Below, in pieces: positions 32,961-42,979 of a stretch of 64,000 bases of DNA. How positions within the stretch are numbered: the first letter of the stretch is position 1; the number at the start of each line of letters is the position of its first letter. The position numbers and the translations under genes were made by a program. The notes below the pieces were generated by a model, which did not search any database, was not told the DNA's origin, and worked only from the letters and a program-made list of their open reading frames with translations. The DNA is taken from NCBI GenBank assembly GCA_023376005.1, contig CM042145.1, positions 19,603,812 to 19,667,811 of the forward strand, read 5' to 3'. Source of the stretch: Doryteuthis pealeii. Lineage: Eukaryota; Mollusca; Cephalopoda; Myopsida; Loliginidae.

Positions 32961-33365
32961 TTTCCTTTTTTTTCCTTTTTCCTTTTCTTTTCCTTTTTCC
33001 TTTTTCCTATTCTTTTCCTTTTCCTATTCTTTTCCTTTTTCCTATTCTTTCCTTTTCCTTTTCTTTTCCTTTTTCCTTTTCTTTTCCTTTTTTCTTTTTC
33101 TCTTTTTTTTCTTTCTCTTTCTTTTCTTTTCTCTTTCCTTTTCTTTTTCTCTTTTCCTTTCTTTTCTCTTCCTTTTCTTTTTTCTTTCCTTTTCTTTTCT
33201 CTTTTCTTTCTTTTTCTTTTCTTTTTTTTCCTTTTTTTTTTTTTTTTTTTTTTCCTTTCCTTTTTTCGTTTTTTTTCCTTTTCTTTTTTTTCGTTTTTTT
33301 TTTCCCTTTTCCTTTTTCTTTTTTTCTCTTCCTCCTCCCTCTTTTTTTAATTTTTTTTTTTTTTA
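32955..33365. repeat. Polypyrimidine block (cctttt)n
   Basis: About 400 bp of 'ccttttccttttc'-type repeats; almost no purine on +. Confidence 0.95.
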
Positions 33366-33489
33366 GTGAATCATTCAATTTGCTAGTTAAATATTTTTAC
33401 ACTAAACAGTTTCATCTTTCTTGATTTTTTTTTTTTTTTTTTTTTTTTTTTAGTGATTCTCAGTGAGATAACTATTTTTCAAAATTATT

Positions 33490-33912
33490 ATGTCTGAACC
33501 AGTCGACTGTGGTTGCATGTGGCCATCTGACATTCAAATAAAGGTTGGTCAGTGTAATGTGCGGTTAATATCAAACTCTGAGGATCATCTTGACATCTTT
33601 GTTGGCATGGTGACCCACTGGTCTTTGATAATTCATCAAAGGAAGACTGTGTACACTGAGTCAACATGAAATGCTTGCAATCTTCATTATTTGATCTCAG
33701 ATCAAATATGTCTGCTTGCTTTAGAAGCAGTCATTTATGAAGGTAATTTTTTTTTTTAGGGTTTCTTTAGATGAAAGGCTTGAGCAGATTCCTAATGCTG
33801 TGAAGACTTTAAAGAGTATCAAACAATACCTTAAGCAACAGGATGCATTAGCATTGGGGAGAACATCTATATTAATAATGGAGATTTGGTCTATATTGTT
33901 TGTAACCAAAAC
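33490..33912 (+). CDS. Possible interrupted coding stretch, product unknown
   Basis: From ATG 33490 a 59-codon frame begins MSEPVDCGCMWPSDIQIK with mixed, non-repetitive composition and ends at TGA 33667-33669. Beyond that stop the same frame stays open for 29 codons (NACNLHYLISDQICLLALEA...). It meets a T11 run (33747-33757) after which another frame reads VSLDERLEQIPNAVKTLKSI and KQYLKQQDALALG before running into a dispersed repeat near 33870. The composition is more protein-like than anywhere else outside the TMEM45 gene and the transposases. A T-tract plus AG precedes both halves (33450 and 33758), so they could instead be two exons. I do not recognise a family. Chance remains possible. 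Confidence 0.25.
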
Positions 33913-34070
33913 TAAGTCACTGCTTATGTCACGATTACCAAAATCGTCAATACATAGAATAAAGAACAATTAATATTTTTAAGATATATAAAAGCTGTTC
34001 TTTATAATTCAACATTTGAATTTTTTCCATTTTACCAAATAAACTATAATTATTTAAATAAATAAAAAAA

Positions 34071-34313
34071 GTCATCGGGGTGGCCTAATGTCGGTATCGG
34101 TCAATCAGCAAGGGAGTCTATCCCCTTTTCACTAGCGCTAGACCAAGGAGATTGTTTTAGCGTCTGAGGTGGAGCGCCACACCTACTATCAGCTCCTTAC
34201 TTTACCGCACAGATCCCTGTGCTACTCATATGCTGAGTTGGCGTGGGCGGGTATCGAACTAGGAACCTTGTGGTTTCTAGCCGAACGCTCTACCGACTGA
34301 ACTAACCCGGCCC
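34071..34313 (-). repeat. SINE family A, full-length
   Basis: Minus-strand copy; head at 34313 ('agggccgggttagttcagtc' in reverse), 3' end at 'gtcatcggggtggcctaatg'. Confidence 0.85.
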
Positions 34314-34409
34314 TATTTAAATAAATAAACTGTGAAATTTATTTTTTTTAAATGGTATTACTTTAAATGGAAAACATTTTTTTGTGAAATTTGTAATCAA
34401 TTTTTTAAT

Positions 34410-34425
34410 TATTTTTACTATGCCC

Positions 34426-34462
<37 letters not shown>
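34410..34462. repeat. T homopolymer
   Basis: An uninterrupted T run of about 34 bases. Confidence 0.9.
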
Positions 34463-34599
34463 CAGTAACAAGAAGGTAACTGAAAGTTTACAATAGATTA
34501 AATACAATTTTGTGTAAAATATTCAAAATAATTATTTGATTAATGATTAATAGATGCACACAACATGTTATCTGAGGGGGGGGGGCAGTGTTACAAATT

Positions 34600-34860
34600 T
34601 AGTGGCCATACTTTAGGTTTCAAGCAAGAGCGCTTGTCCAGCAGAAATCCTTGGTGCTCCTCTGTATTGCAAGTCCTTCGTCAATGATTGCAAATGGACG
34701 TCTCTCTGTATCAGTGATTAAGTAGTCAACCAGCCACGCATTCGGGCTGTTAATTGGCTGAGGTTTAAACCAACTGACCTCGCTTAGTCTATCAATTTAA
34801 GTGGTGTATTGTAGCACACCTTATATACAAAATATTCCAACAGCCAGAACTAAGTTTCAT
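34600..34860 (+). repeat. Dispersed repeat resembling 590-850 and 62570-62825
   Basis: 'attaagtagtcaaccagcca', 'ggctgttaattggctgaggt' and 'gcacaccttatatacaaaat' are in the same order as in the two window-end copies. A remote relative is at 44757-44975. The segment ends in 'attccaaca', so an LTR is one possibility; no protein is seen. Confidence 0.5.
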
Positions 34861-35203
34861 TTCAAATTGTTTTGTTTTTTGGGGTTTTTTTTTACTCCTT
34901 TAAATTTAATGATTTTACATATGATAAAAACCTTCTGACATTGAATTTTAACTCCACCCCACTCAGGCAATATCTTCAAAAGTAAATTTTTACACAGCCC
35001 AGAGAGCGTTTTTTTTTTTTTTTTTTTTTTTTTGCTAGCACATATATAATCTTACATTTAAATCCATCTTATGCATGTATATATTAAGCATCTCGTTGTA
35101 GTGTAATGGTTAGCTAACTAGTCTCACAAATCCATTACTACTGAAACGTGACCTTGATCCTCACTTGTGACCTTGTGTCAGATCCTACCTGTAGGGTGAA
35201 TAT

Positions 35204-35388
35204 TATGGAGGTGTGTGGTGTAATGGTTAGAGTTGTAGGAAATGGACATGGTGATCTGAGTTCAAATTCTGAAAGAAGCTGTTTGCATTTCACTTTGTGC
35301 ATATGCTTTTGGGAAAGGCATGAATCCATCTATTTTCCTCCCAGCTATGAGTAAATAGTAGGGCAGACTGGACACTTTTTATCTTGTA
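35204..35388 (+). repeat. SINE family C, 5' part
   Basis: Head 'ggtgtgtggtgtaatggtta' and 'gagttcaaattctga' B-box-like, then 'ctatgagtaaatagtagggc'. It is truncated where the minus-strand family A copy begins (35390). Confidence 0.75.
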
Positions 35389-35389
35389 A

Positions 35390-35614
35390 AAGTAAAGTAA
35401 AGTTACCGGGTTGGCCTATAGTCGGTATCAGCCAGACAGCGAGGGAGTCTATCCTTTTTCACTAGCGCTAGACCAAGGAGATGTTTTGGCATCTGAGGTG
35501 GAGCGCCACACCTACCATCAGCTCCTCACTTTTACCGCACAGGGGCGAGGGTTGGTATCGAACCCAGAACCTTGTGGTTCCTAGTCCAACGCTCTACAAC
35601 TGAGCTATACCCCC
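35390..35614 (-). repeat. SINE family A with internal deletion
   Basis: A minus-strand copy lacking about 30 bp of the 'gtgctactcatacgctgagt' region near 35542. Confidence 0.8.
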
Positions 35615-35943
35615 AGGGTACCCTAAAAATCAGTTATATCTATGGTAGGGTACCCTAAAGTCAGTTTTATCTATGGTAGGTTACCATAAAACTCAATGAA
35701 ATACTGGTATACATAATATGGTGCTAAATCAATTTTTCAGTTTTAATATTAAGGAAAATAATGGGAAAGAATTGTTTACTTTTTGCAGTTTTAAGAATAC
35801 TGCTGATTTTCTAAAATACAGAGCCAAATTTGGCAAAGTTTCTATTTAAAATGGATAATAGTCAATCCAATTAATTACTAAGATATTTTTGTTTTCAGTT
35901 AAAGAGAACTATGAAAAAGATTCTTCTTTTAGAGACTATAATA

Positions 35944-36093
35944 AAGTAAAGTCGTCCGAGTGGCCTAAACTTGGTATCAGCCATACAGTGAGGGAGTCTA
36001 TCCCCTTTTCACTAGCGCTAGATCAAGGAGATTATTTTAGTATCTGAGGTGGAGCACCACACCAACCATCAGCTCCTTACTTTACCGCACAGA
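35944..36093 (-). repeat. SINE family A, 3' part
   Basis: Minus-strand 3' end through 'ccttactttaccgcacagat'; the tRNA-like head is missing. Confidence 0.8.
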
Positions 36094-36267
36094 TACATAG
36101 CCTAGTTTGGACTTGTAAAGCATGAGTTTCTGTTGTACATTCATTTGTGCGTCTTTCAAATCCCACACAATGAGGCAATACACAATGTGTCAGCACACAT
36201 ATTACTGCGATACAACCAAGTACAGTGGGTACTGTCCACAGTTTGAATTGCTTTGGTCATTTGATAT

Positions 36268-36630
36268 ACAAGGTGTGTCAAAAAAGTATCAAGATTTTTT
36301 TTGTACTTTTTGACACACCTTGTATTCTGGAAAAAAATAACGGTCCATTCATTCTTCATTTCTATCTTGGTAAATAGAGCTTTAAACTTGGTACTTTTTG
36401 ACACACCTTGTATTCTGAAAAAAAATAACGGTCCATTCATTCTTCATTTCTATCTTGGTAAATAGAGCTTTAAACTTGGTACTTTTTTTACACACCTTCT
36501 ATTCTGAAAAAAATTAATGAATGGAATGTTTTTTTGTTTTTTTTTTGTTGTTTTTTGTTTGTTTTTTTCAGAATACAAGGTGTGCCAAATAGTACAAAAT
36601 CTTGATACTTTTTTGACACCCCTTGTATAA
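36268..36630. mobile_element. Tandem-unit MITE, three internal units
   Basis: Starts 'acaaggtgtgtcaaaaaagt' after TA and ends 'gacaccccttgtata'. Repeat points at 36312, 36400 and 36489 give ~88-bp spacing. An inverted half unit follows, with a T-rich insertion (36525-36570). Confidence 0.8.
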
Positions 36631-37173
36631 GCCGCAAACTAGCACGTACCAAAATATTGCAAAACTTTTGACTCCTCCTAGTATATAATTAAATGATCAG
36701 TATCCACTGTAACTGACATATTCGGCTGCTTGTTTTAATGCATTCAACAAAATGTTTTTTAACGTTACCTTCTTCCTGGTCAATTTTTCTTTTGTCTTTT
36801 TTTTTTTTTTTTTTTTTTTTCCTCCTCATGAAAGAATGATCCGTCTTCAAGTAGAGGCAACAGACAAACAAGACAGGTTGTAATTTATCCATTTGTACAC
36901 ACAGATTCTCCTCCTATCCTTCAAACTGATTAAGGATTTGACTGGAGAAAAAAAGTGTTATATCATCTCTTCTTATGATAACCCATCTCCTCTCTTTGTC
37001 GACAGCTGTCGTCTCTCTCATCGCCATCTTGTTCTCGTTTTCTCTTAGCATCTCTCATTGTGACTCTACAGTATTTCATGTTCTTACTGGCATGAGAAAT
37101 AAGACCCTATCTTCTATTATGCACAAATTTATATTGTATTATGAACTATATTATATATACTAGTAAATATATA

Positions 37174-37455
37174 TGTACCCTCCGGGTGCAAGTATTTAAG
37201 TTTTATATATAGTAAAATATTATATTAAATTTTGAAAGGCTAATGAAACTGAATTAGAATGCAGATAAAAAGATTTGGAACAGAGGGGTATGATGAAAAA
37301 TAGAACAACTTTGAAACTAACTCTTCCATCATTTTCCATTACTCCCGTCTTTCATTGGTAAATTTTCTTAATTTAACTATTTGTTAAAATAGGAAGTAAA
37401 GAAATAAAATTACAGATATTTCTTCTTGTTAATGGATTTCTTTTAAGATTTATCC
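37174..37455 (+). repeat. Dispersed repeat H, copy 2
   Basis: 'tgtaccctccgggtgcaagt', 'aatgcagataaaaagatttg' and 'aggaagtaaagaaataaaat', ending 'ttcttgttaatggatttc'. The best-preserved of three copies. Confidence 0.75.
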
Positions 37456-37797
37456 CCAAGATTTTTGCTCAGATTCAATAAGAAAACCAAACAATTAGAA
37501 ATCAATAATACTAAGCATATATTTATTAAACTCAAATTTTTAAGATCAATATGCAAATTAGCCTTCCCATTCACACAGTAAACCACTATTTTTTGTATAT
37601 ATAAATACAATTACATGTTGTTAGTATGTAGATATAGTCAACATTCTTAATGATGTAAAGCAATTTTATTAATAATTGAGGTTTAAATAAAAATAAAATC
37701 ATGGCGAATGTGATGTAAATAACAAACAGAATTGTGACTTGTATAGTAATATAGTTTCGGTTACAGACAGAAAAACCCACAATCTCCATTATAATAA

Positions 37798-38082
37798 GAT
37801 TTACCAACCCCTCTGCATGAGCAGGATGCAACACAAGGTCAATTTCTTAAGCAGAGTTTAATAGGTTTGAATTTCCTTCTCCTAGACTGGTTGCCTAATC
37901 AAGGTTGAAGAACCCAGTCTACCTTACTATTTACCCATAGCTGGTGAGAGATTAGATATTCATACCTTTCCCAAGAGTATTAGCGCTATGTGAAATGCAA
38001 ACAGCTGCGTTCAGGATTTGAACTCGTCTTGTGATGCCCATTTTCTACAACAGTAACCATTACACCACATACACCTCCACAT
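37798..38082 (-). repeat. SINE family C, near full-length
   Basis: Reverse of 'ggtgtatgtggtgtaatggt' at the right end, 'aggatttgaactcg' B-box reverse at 38013-38026, and 'gagcaggatgcaacacaagg' at the left end. Confidence 0.8.
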
Positions 38083-38089
38083 GAATTTT

Positions 38090-38412
38090 GACTCATGGAG
38101 TAGTGGATATAGGCGTTGAGTCAAGACAGTTCTGACAGTTATCTCTAGGCTGCAGGTTCAATCCTGGTCGAGGGCAACAGTAACATAGAATAATGATTAA
38201 CACAGCTTAACACTTGTACCTAGTCATGGTTAGCAGAATGAGAACAGTATACCCCCTGCAGATTGAATAAAGGTTTGGGTTCAGATTTCCATGAAGGCTC
38301 CCGATTACAAGAAGGTTCCCGAGTTTGACAAGAAATACCTGAAGAAGGCCAGAGGGCACATTGGCTGAAACATTGTACAGATAACAATAAAGATGAGGAC
38401 AATAGTCCAAAT
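38090..38412 (+). repeat. SINE family B, near full-length
   Basis: Head 'gagtagtggatataggcgtt', B-box 'aggttcaatcctggtc', and body to 'gatgaggacaatagtccaaa'. It abuts MITE family G. Confidence 0.8.
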
Positions 38413-38416
38413 CAAT

Positions 38417-38722
38417 GATGCTGATAGCTTTTTAGTTTAGTCTGTCCTGGAACGCATGTATTTGATTTGGATGAGTCTCTGGGAAATTTGATGGGTCCCA
38501 ACTAAAGTTTCTTAATAGATTATAGCGTTTTTATTTATGAACAACTAAAGCCGTCTACCCCATACAGTGTAATTTGTTTCCAAGAAAATATTGAAATTTA
38601 TTTACAGTTAGCTGGAAATGGTAATGGAAGAAAACAAAACATTGGGAGGCATGGATTTGATTTTTCTGCGTTCTTTTAGATTTTTATGTGTCCGTGATGC
38701 AGGACGCGTACCTATAAGCATC
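38417..38722. mobile_element. MITE family G, copy 2
   Basis: Ends 'gatgctgatagc' and 'ataagcatc'. It ends 65 bp upstream of the TMEM45 exon acceptor, so it lies in that gene's presumed intron. It gives the uninterrupted site corresponding to the MITE inserted in the copy at 45261-45998. Confidence 0.75.
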
Positions 38723-38764
38723 TCTGGTCCTAGTAATACAAGTAATACAAATTCATTTTTATTG

Positions 38765-38788
38765 ATTTTATTTTTTTTTATTTTTCAG
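38765..38788 (+). promoter_or_regulatory. Splice acceptor upstream of the TMEM45 coding exon
   Basis: A T-rich tract (38766-38786) followed by CAG. Exon sequence would begin at 38789, giving a 53-nt 5' UTR before the ATG at 38842. In-frame and out-of-frame stops in 38789-38841 agree with UTR. Confidence 0.6.
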
Positions 38789-38841
38789 ATTGTGAATTAG
38801 TCTGCTTCAGTCTTTGACCAGCAGTGAATATTATCAACAGA

Positions 38842-39723
38842 ATGGGCACTTTTGCTGGACATGCCCTCCCTGGGACATTTTTTCTCATCTTTGCATTTTG
38901 GTACACAGTACAAATATTCAACCGGTATTTTCAATGCCAAAACGAAATGCTCGTTTCACATCAACTGTCACCTTCCCCTGCACATGTCTTTGTGGACGGC
39001 TACGGAAATGGCCTGTTGAAGCGGTCACTAAACTATTTTTTGCCACAGTTGGCTTCTGTGGTGAGATCATAACGGGGATGCCCAACGGTGTGTTTGTGTT
39101 TATGGGTAATGGTCAGCACGCTACAATGTTTTTTTGCTTTTGGATTGTCAGGCATGCTTGAAATACTAACCTATTTCAAAGCGCCACTTCCTCCAGACAC
39201 GGACTATATCTCCAATGTTCTTGCCTTCATGATAGAACTGGTTCTTTTTCATTTTCACCTTCATGGTCGAACAGCCTTAGACGTTCTGTTGCACATTCTT
39301 CTCATTTACATAATTTCTGCCAACCTGATTTCAATTTTCATTGAAATGAAATTCCGACACAATGTCTTGGCGCCGCTTGCTCGAACGTACTTCATCATGC
39401 TCCAGGGGACTTGGTTCTGGCAAGTTGGATTCATTCTGTACTCTCCATTCCCGACGTCATCACATTGGAAGGCAGACGACCACGATGAGATGATGATTGC
39501 TACAATGTACTTTGCATGGCACAGTATTGCTTGTTTTATCGTTATGCTGCTGATTGGTGCTGTGGTGAGCTGCTACCAAAAGGGACGTAATGTCACATTT
39601 GATGACGATGATATGATAATGAAACGCCTGATTCATACAGGTACTAACGGACAGACTGTAGTAAGCCTTCACGATGAGAGTGAAAGTGATGTTGAATATC
39701 AAAAACCTGCAATGGTCAAGTAA
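38842..39723 (+). CDS. TMEM45: TMEM45-type (DUF716) multi-pass membrane protein, single coding exon, two frameshifts
   Basis: Vertebrate relatives TMEM45A/B are membrane proteins of poorly defined role in Golgi, endosomal or plasma membranes. The start MGTFAGHALPGTFF carries the conserved family N-terminus; an in-frame ATG at 38824 would add six residues but lies outside the conserved block. Hydrophobic segments follow: about residues 8-28, 60-78, QHATMFF-GLSGMLEIL, AFMIELVLFHFHLHG, LHILLIYIISANLISIF, QGTWFWQVGFILYSPF and AWHSIACFIVMLLIGAVV. The acidic hydrophilic C-terminus (SLHDESESDVEYQK) should be cytoplasmic. Net length is 293 codons against roughly 275 in vertebrate homologues. The frame breaks twice: one base is missing in the A4 run at 38939-38942, and one T is extra in the T7 run at 39129-39135. 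The breaks cancel, leaving about 63 codons out of frame. The middle frame is still conserved in family terms (WPVEAVTKLFF), so sequencing or assembly error is likelier than decay. Identity is confident; subfamily A or B is not. Confidence 0.9.
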
Positions 39724-40390
39724 ACTATGCCCTCCCTCCTCCATTTTGTTGTTATTGTTTTTGTTTTTTGTTTTTCTTTCTGGATTAACAAATCTTTTAA
39801 GAAAATTTTCATCTTGTAACTGTATTCATCAATTTCCCATGATGCCTCACTAACTGTTTATTTTACTTTGTTTCTCATAACTCACCAATCTTTTTCTTTT
39901 GTTAATGATTAGAATTCATCAGTTCTGCCTATTTCAGAAGCTAATCTAAAAAGTAAGGGTCACTTGGAATTCTATTCAATTTTTATCTCTCAATCTAAAA
40001 AAAAAAAAATCTCTCTAGTAATTAAGTGAATTTTAATTGAATCTAAAAATATTTTTTTATTGCTCTTACAAATAAGAAAGAATATTTTAAATATATTTTA
40101 AATGATGAATCTTTAAAAGAAAAAAGAAAAAGAAAAAAAAAAGCTATGCATAGTCTTTTAATTTTGTAGCCATTAGATTAAAATTTCTACCATTTTATGA
40201 ATTTAATATCAGAAACTTTTTCATTAACAGTCATATCATCTAAAATAATTAGTATTAACAGAAGTGATAATTCTATTTACTAATTAAATAATTAAATTTT
40301 TTTAATTTATTTTTTTATTTAAACTTTCTAAAACTTTTTCATTAAGTTTTTTTTTATCAGTCATTTAAACAATTTTCCATAAAGATTTAT
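39724..40390 (+). other. Presumed 3' UTR of the TMEM45 gene
   Basis: AT-rich, no ORF, no shared repeats. It may extend through the GT-rich array to AATAAA signals near 41222. The end point is not determinable from sequence alone. Confidence 0.4.
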
Positions 40391-40392
40391 TT

Positions 40393-40980
40393 TTGTGTGT
40401 GTGTGTGTGTGTGTGTGTATATCATCAATTTGCATTTTTGTATGTGTGTGTGTGTATGCCACGATTTAGCATTTGTTTTTGTGTGTGCGTGTATGCCACG
40501 ACTTAGCATTTGTTTTTGTGTGTGCGTGTATGCCACGACTTAGCATTTGTTTTTGTGTGTGCGTGTATGCCACGATTTAGCATTTGTTTTTGTGTGTGCG
40601 TGTGTGCATATGTCATGACTTATCATTTGTTTTTGTGTGTGCGTGCGTATGCCACGACATAGCATTTGTTTTTGTGTGTGTGTGTATGCCACGACTTAGC
40701 ATTTGTTTTGTGTGTGTGTGTGTGTGCATATGTCATGACTTATCATTTGTTTTTGCGTGTGCGCCACGACTTAGCATTTGTCTGTGTGTGTGTCAGTATG
40801 CGTATGCCACAACTTAGCATTTGTTTTGTGTGACTTTGCTTTTTGTGTGTGTGTGTGTGTGTGTGTGTAATCTACGACTGTGTATGTGTGTGTGTATACT
40901 ATGATCTTTCTTTTTTGTGTGTATGTATGCTATGGCTTAGCATTTGTGTATGTGTATGCCATGACTTAGCATTTTTTCCT
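40393..40980 (+). repeat. GT-rich minisatellite, ~38-bp unit
   Basis: About a dozen units of 'gtatgccacgacttagcatt' plus 'tgtttttgtgtgtgcgt', with pure GT runs at 40395-40420 and 40845-40868. The + strand alternation of purine and pyrimidine is Z-DNA-prone. Cys/Val-rich open frames are artefacts. Confidence 0.95.
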
Positions 40981-41221
40981 CCTAAATTATCATGTGATTG
41001 TTTTTTCTTCACTTACAGCAAAATAAGAAATTGAATATATTATTATTATTATTATGCTCAGCATTTAATTATATACCAATTGTATAAAGTATGGCCTTAA
41101 GTAGCTAGTCATCTTTTAATCATTTTCCTCAGTTTCAAGATTCCCAAAATGTTGTCTATCAGAATTTCTCTGACACATTCTCCTGAGACTGAAAATCATT
41201 AAAAAAAAAAAAAATAATAAT

Positions 41222-41227
41222 AATAAA
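41222..41227 (+). terminator. Candidate poly(A) signal AATAAA
   Basis: The first clean AATAAA downstream of the TMEM45 stop that I consider plausible, 1.5 kb after it, in an AAT-repeat context. Assignment is speculative. Confidence 0.2.
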
Positions 41228-41576
41228 GATACAAACATGGATTTTTTAAAATGACTTTTTTTCTTTTCTTTTTCCATGTGACTGATTGTAATTCTTGTTA
41301 TTCAATTTATTGTTATGGTTTTTATAAAATGAAGAAAAAATGACAACAAAAAAAATCAAGAGAATATTTTAATTGTTGAAAAAAAAAAAAAAACAATTTG
41401 TTCTTGTATTTTTTTTAAATTCATTTTGTGTTTGTGTATGTTTTGTGGCAATGAGCAGGGTGGACACGAAATAGATTAACCGAGAGAAACTGAAGAAATT
41501 GGCTAAAAATACTTCTGGCACAGATTCCTCTATCCAAGAGTCAACTCATGGTCTCCCAAACACTGAGCTTAAATAG

Positions 41577-42068
41577 TGTTGTATAGCGGCCTTCTTCGCT
41601 ACTCTAAATCGTGTATCTGTATACGTTGCGGGTATATATGTAGTAGTCGGCTACTACCGACTCCTGGACTTCAATAAATAACAGATACATATATACAAAA
41701 ATAGTACCCTTCTTTATTTCTCTTCGGTGTGTGGTAGGTGATGGGCGTAGAGCTTCACAATGAAAATGCCGGTGGCTGGCAAAGACTGCGATGAGTGTTC
41801 ACAGTGGAAAATGCTTGAGGGTTGACGGGAGATGTTATCTTCTTGGCTGCCGCTGGGATCTCTCTGACTGACTGTCGGCTCGAACTGTGTGGCCTTTATA
41901 GCAATAGATACTCCTACGCACCTTTATCTTTTGATCTGATAACGGATCTTTGTTATATATTTCTTTATCTTCCCCCTGCTTCTTTGACCGGAAAGCCTCT
42001 TTTTTAAATATATATTTTTATATTTCTCATTTCTCTTTGTCTTTTTTCCGGGCGAGGACAATACAACA
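41577..42068 (+). mobile_element. Possible solo LTR, copy 1
   Basis: Matches 59125-59643. Both copies start TGTT...tagcggccttcttcgctac, include 'ctactaccgactcctgg', 'acccttctttatttctcttc' and 'tctttgaccggaaagcct', and end ...atacaACA. TGTT/AACA termini and ~500-bp length suit an LTR. No convincing 4-6-bp target duplication is visible and no internal gag/pol is present. Any unclassified repeat is an alternative. Confidence 0.45.
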
Positions 42069-42459
42069 TTAGGCAGCTCTCTCTAACTGCCTTCCTCAAG
42101 GTGGCTGTTGATTGGTCAATGAAAATTATCAACTAGCACCACAATTGATCCTCTGCAAACAGGAAATTTACCAAGGGCGGATAACTCTGTTATCCTAACA
42201 CATTTTTGCTATTTTCATCAAATTATCTGTAAAGCTTTAGGTTTTCCCATTGCTTTCTGGGAAAAAACTGTCTTCTATTTATTTATTTTTTAATTTCTCA
42301 CTCATGTATAATAGTAATGCTCATAAATATTTGAATAGGCATAAAATCTGTTTTTATTGCCTTGGATATGCAGAAGCCATTAAAAACTTTAAGCAAAGGT
42401 TGGATCAGAATTAACTTACTCAATTATTAACTCTTTGGAAAAAATAATGTAAGTTAGTC

Positions 42460-42960
42460 TTGTAAGATTCTAAGTGATAATACTTGAAGATAAAACTCTG
42501 ACAAGGATTGATGGACAAAACATTTTATTTACAGCACAAGAATTAACAGGGTACATAATACATAGAGGTGTACATAAACATACATACATAAGTAGTATAA
42601 ATACATGTACAAGAATAGAGATAATGACATATTCATGAATGGTAACATACAAGATATTTAGGTATCTCTTCGATACCTAAATGTACATAAAAACATAGTT
42701 ACGGATACATGACTAAAGGATAGTCATATATCGTATACAAGACTTACTAGCAGTGAGTGGCCAGTGTCAAGGGCCGAAGCCCCAACGAGAAGGGGGTAGA
42801 CAGAGTCTAACCCATAGTCTCACGTAGGTCAAGCAACAGGAAAAGAGAAAGAGACGTTCAAATCAGCCGCTTAAATATCAAAGGCCCCTAGCGAAACTAA
42901 ACGGGCAGACAACTCCCCAGGCGAATACGAAAATAACGCCTACAGTCTTTTCAGTCTCCT
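42460..42960. other. Unclassified block, possibly LTR-like on minus strand
   Basis: Contains 'aaaacattttatttacagca' near its left end and 'taaatatcaaaggcccctag' near 42882, which in reverse could be a TATA region followed by a poly(A) signal. Only one copy is present in the window, so this is weak. Confidence 0.2.
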
Positions 42961-42979
42961 TGAATGTTGAATAAGATTT

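Noticed and set aside
33007..33378. Lys-rich minus-strand frame of 123 codons
   Set aside because: The complement of a (cctttt)n block; almost only Lys, Glu, Arg and Gly codons.
39460..39744. Minus-strand 94-codon frame
   Set aside because: An antisense shadow of the TMEM45 coding exon.
40393..40980. Possible CRISPR-like array (repeat plus spacer)
   Set aside because: The 'spacers' are GT runs of varying length, not unique sequences, and the genome is eukaryotic.
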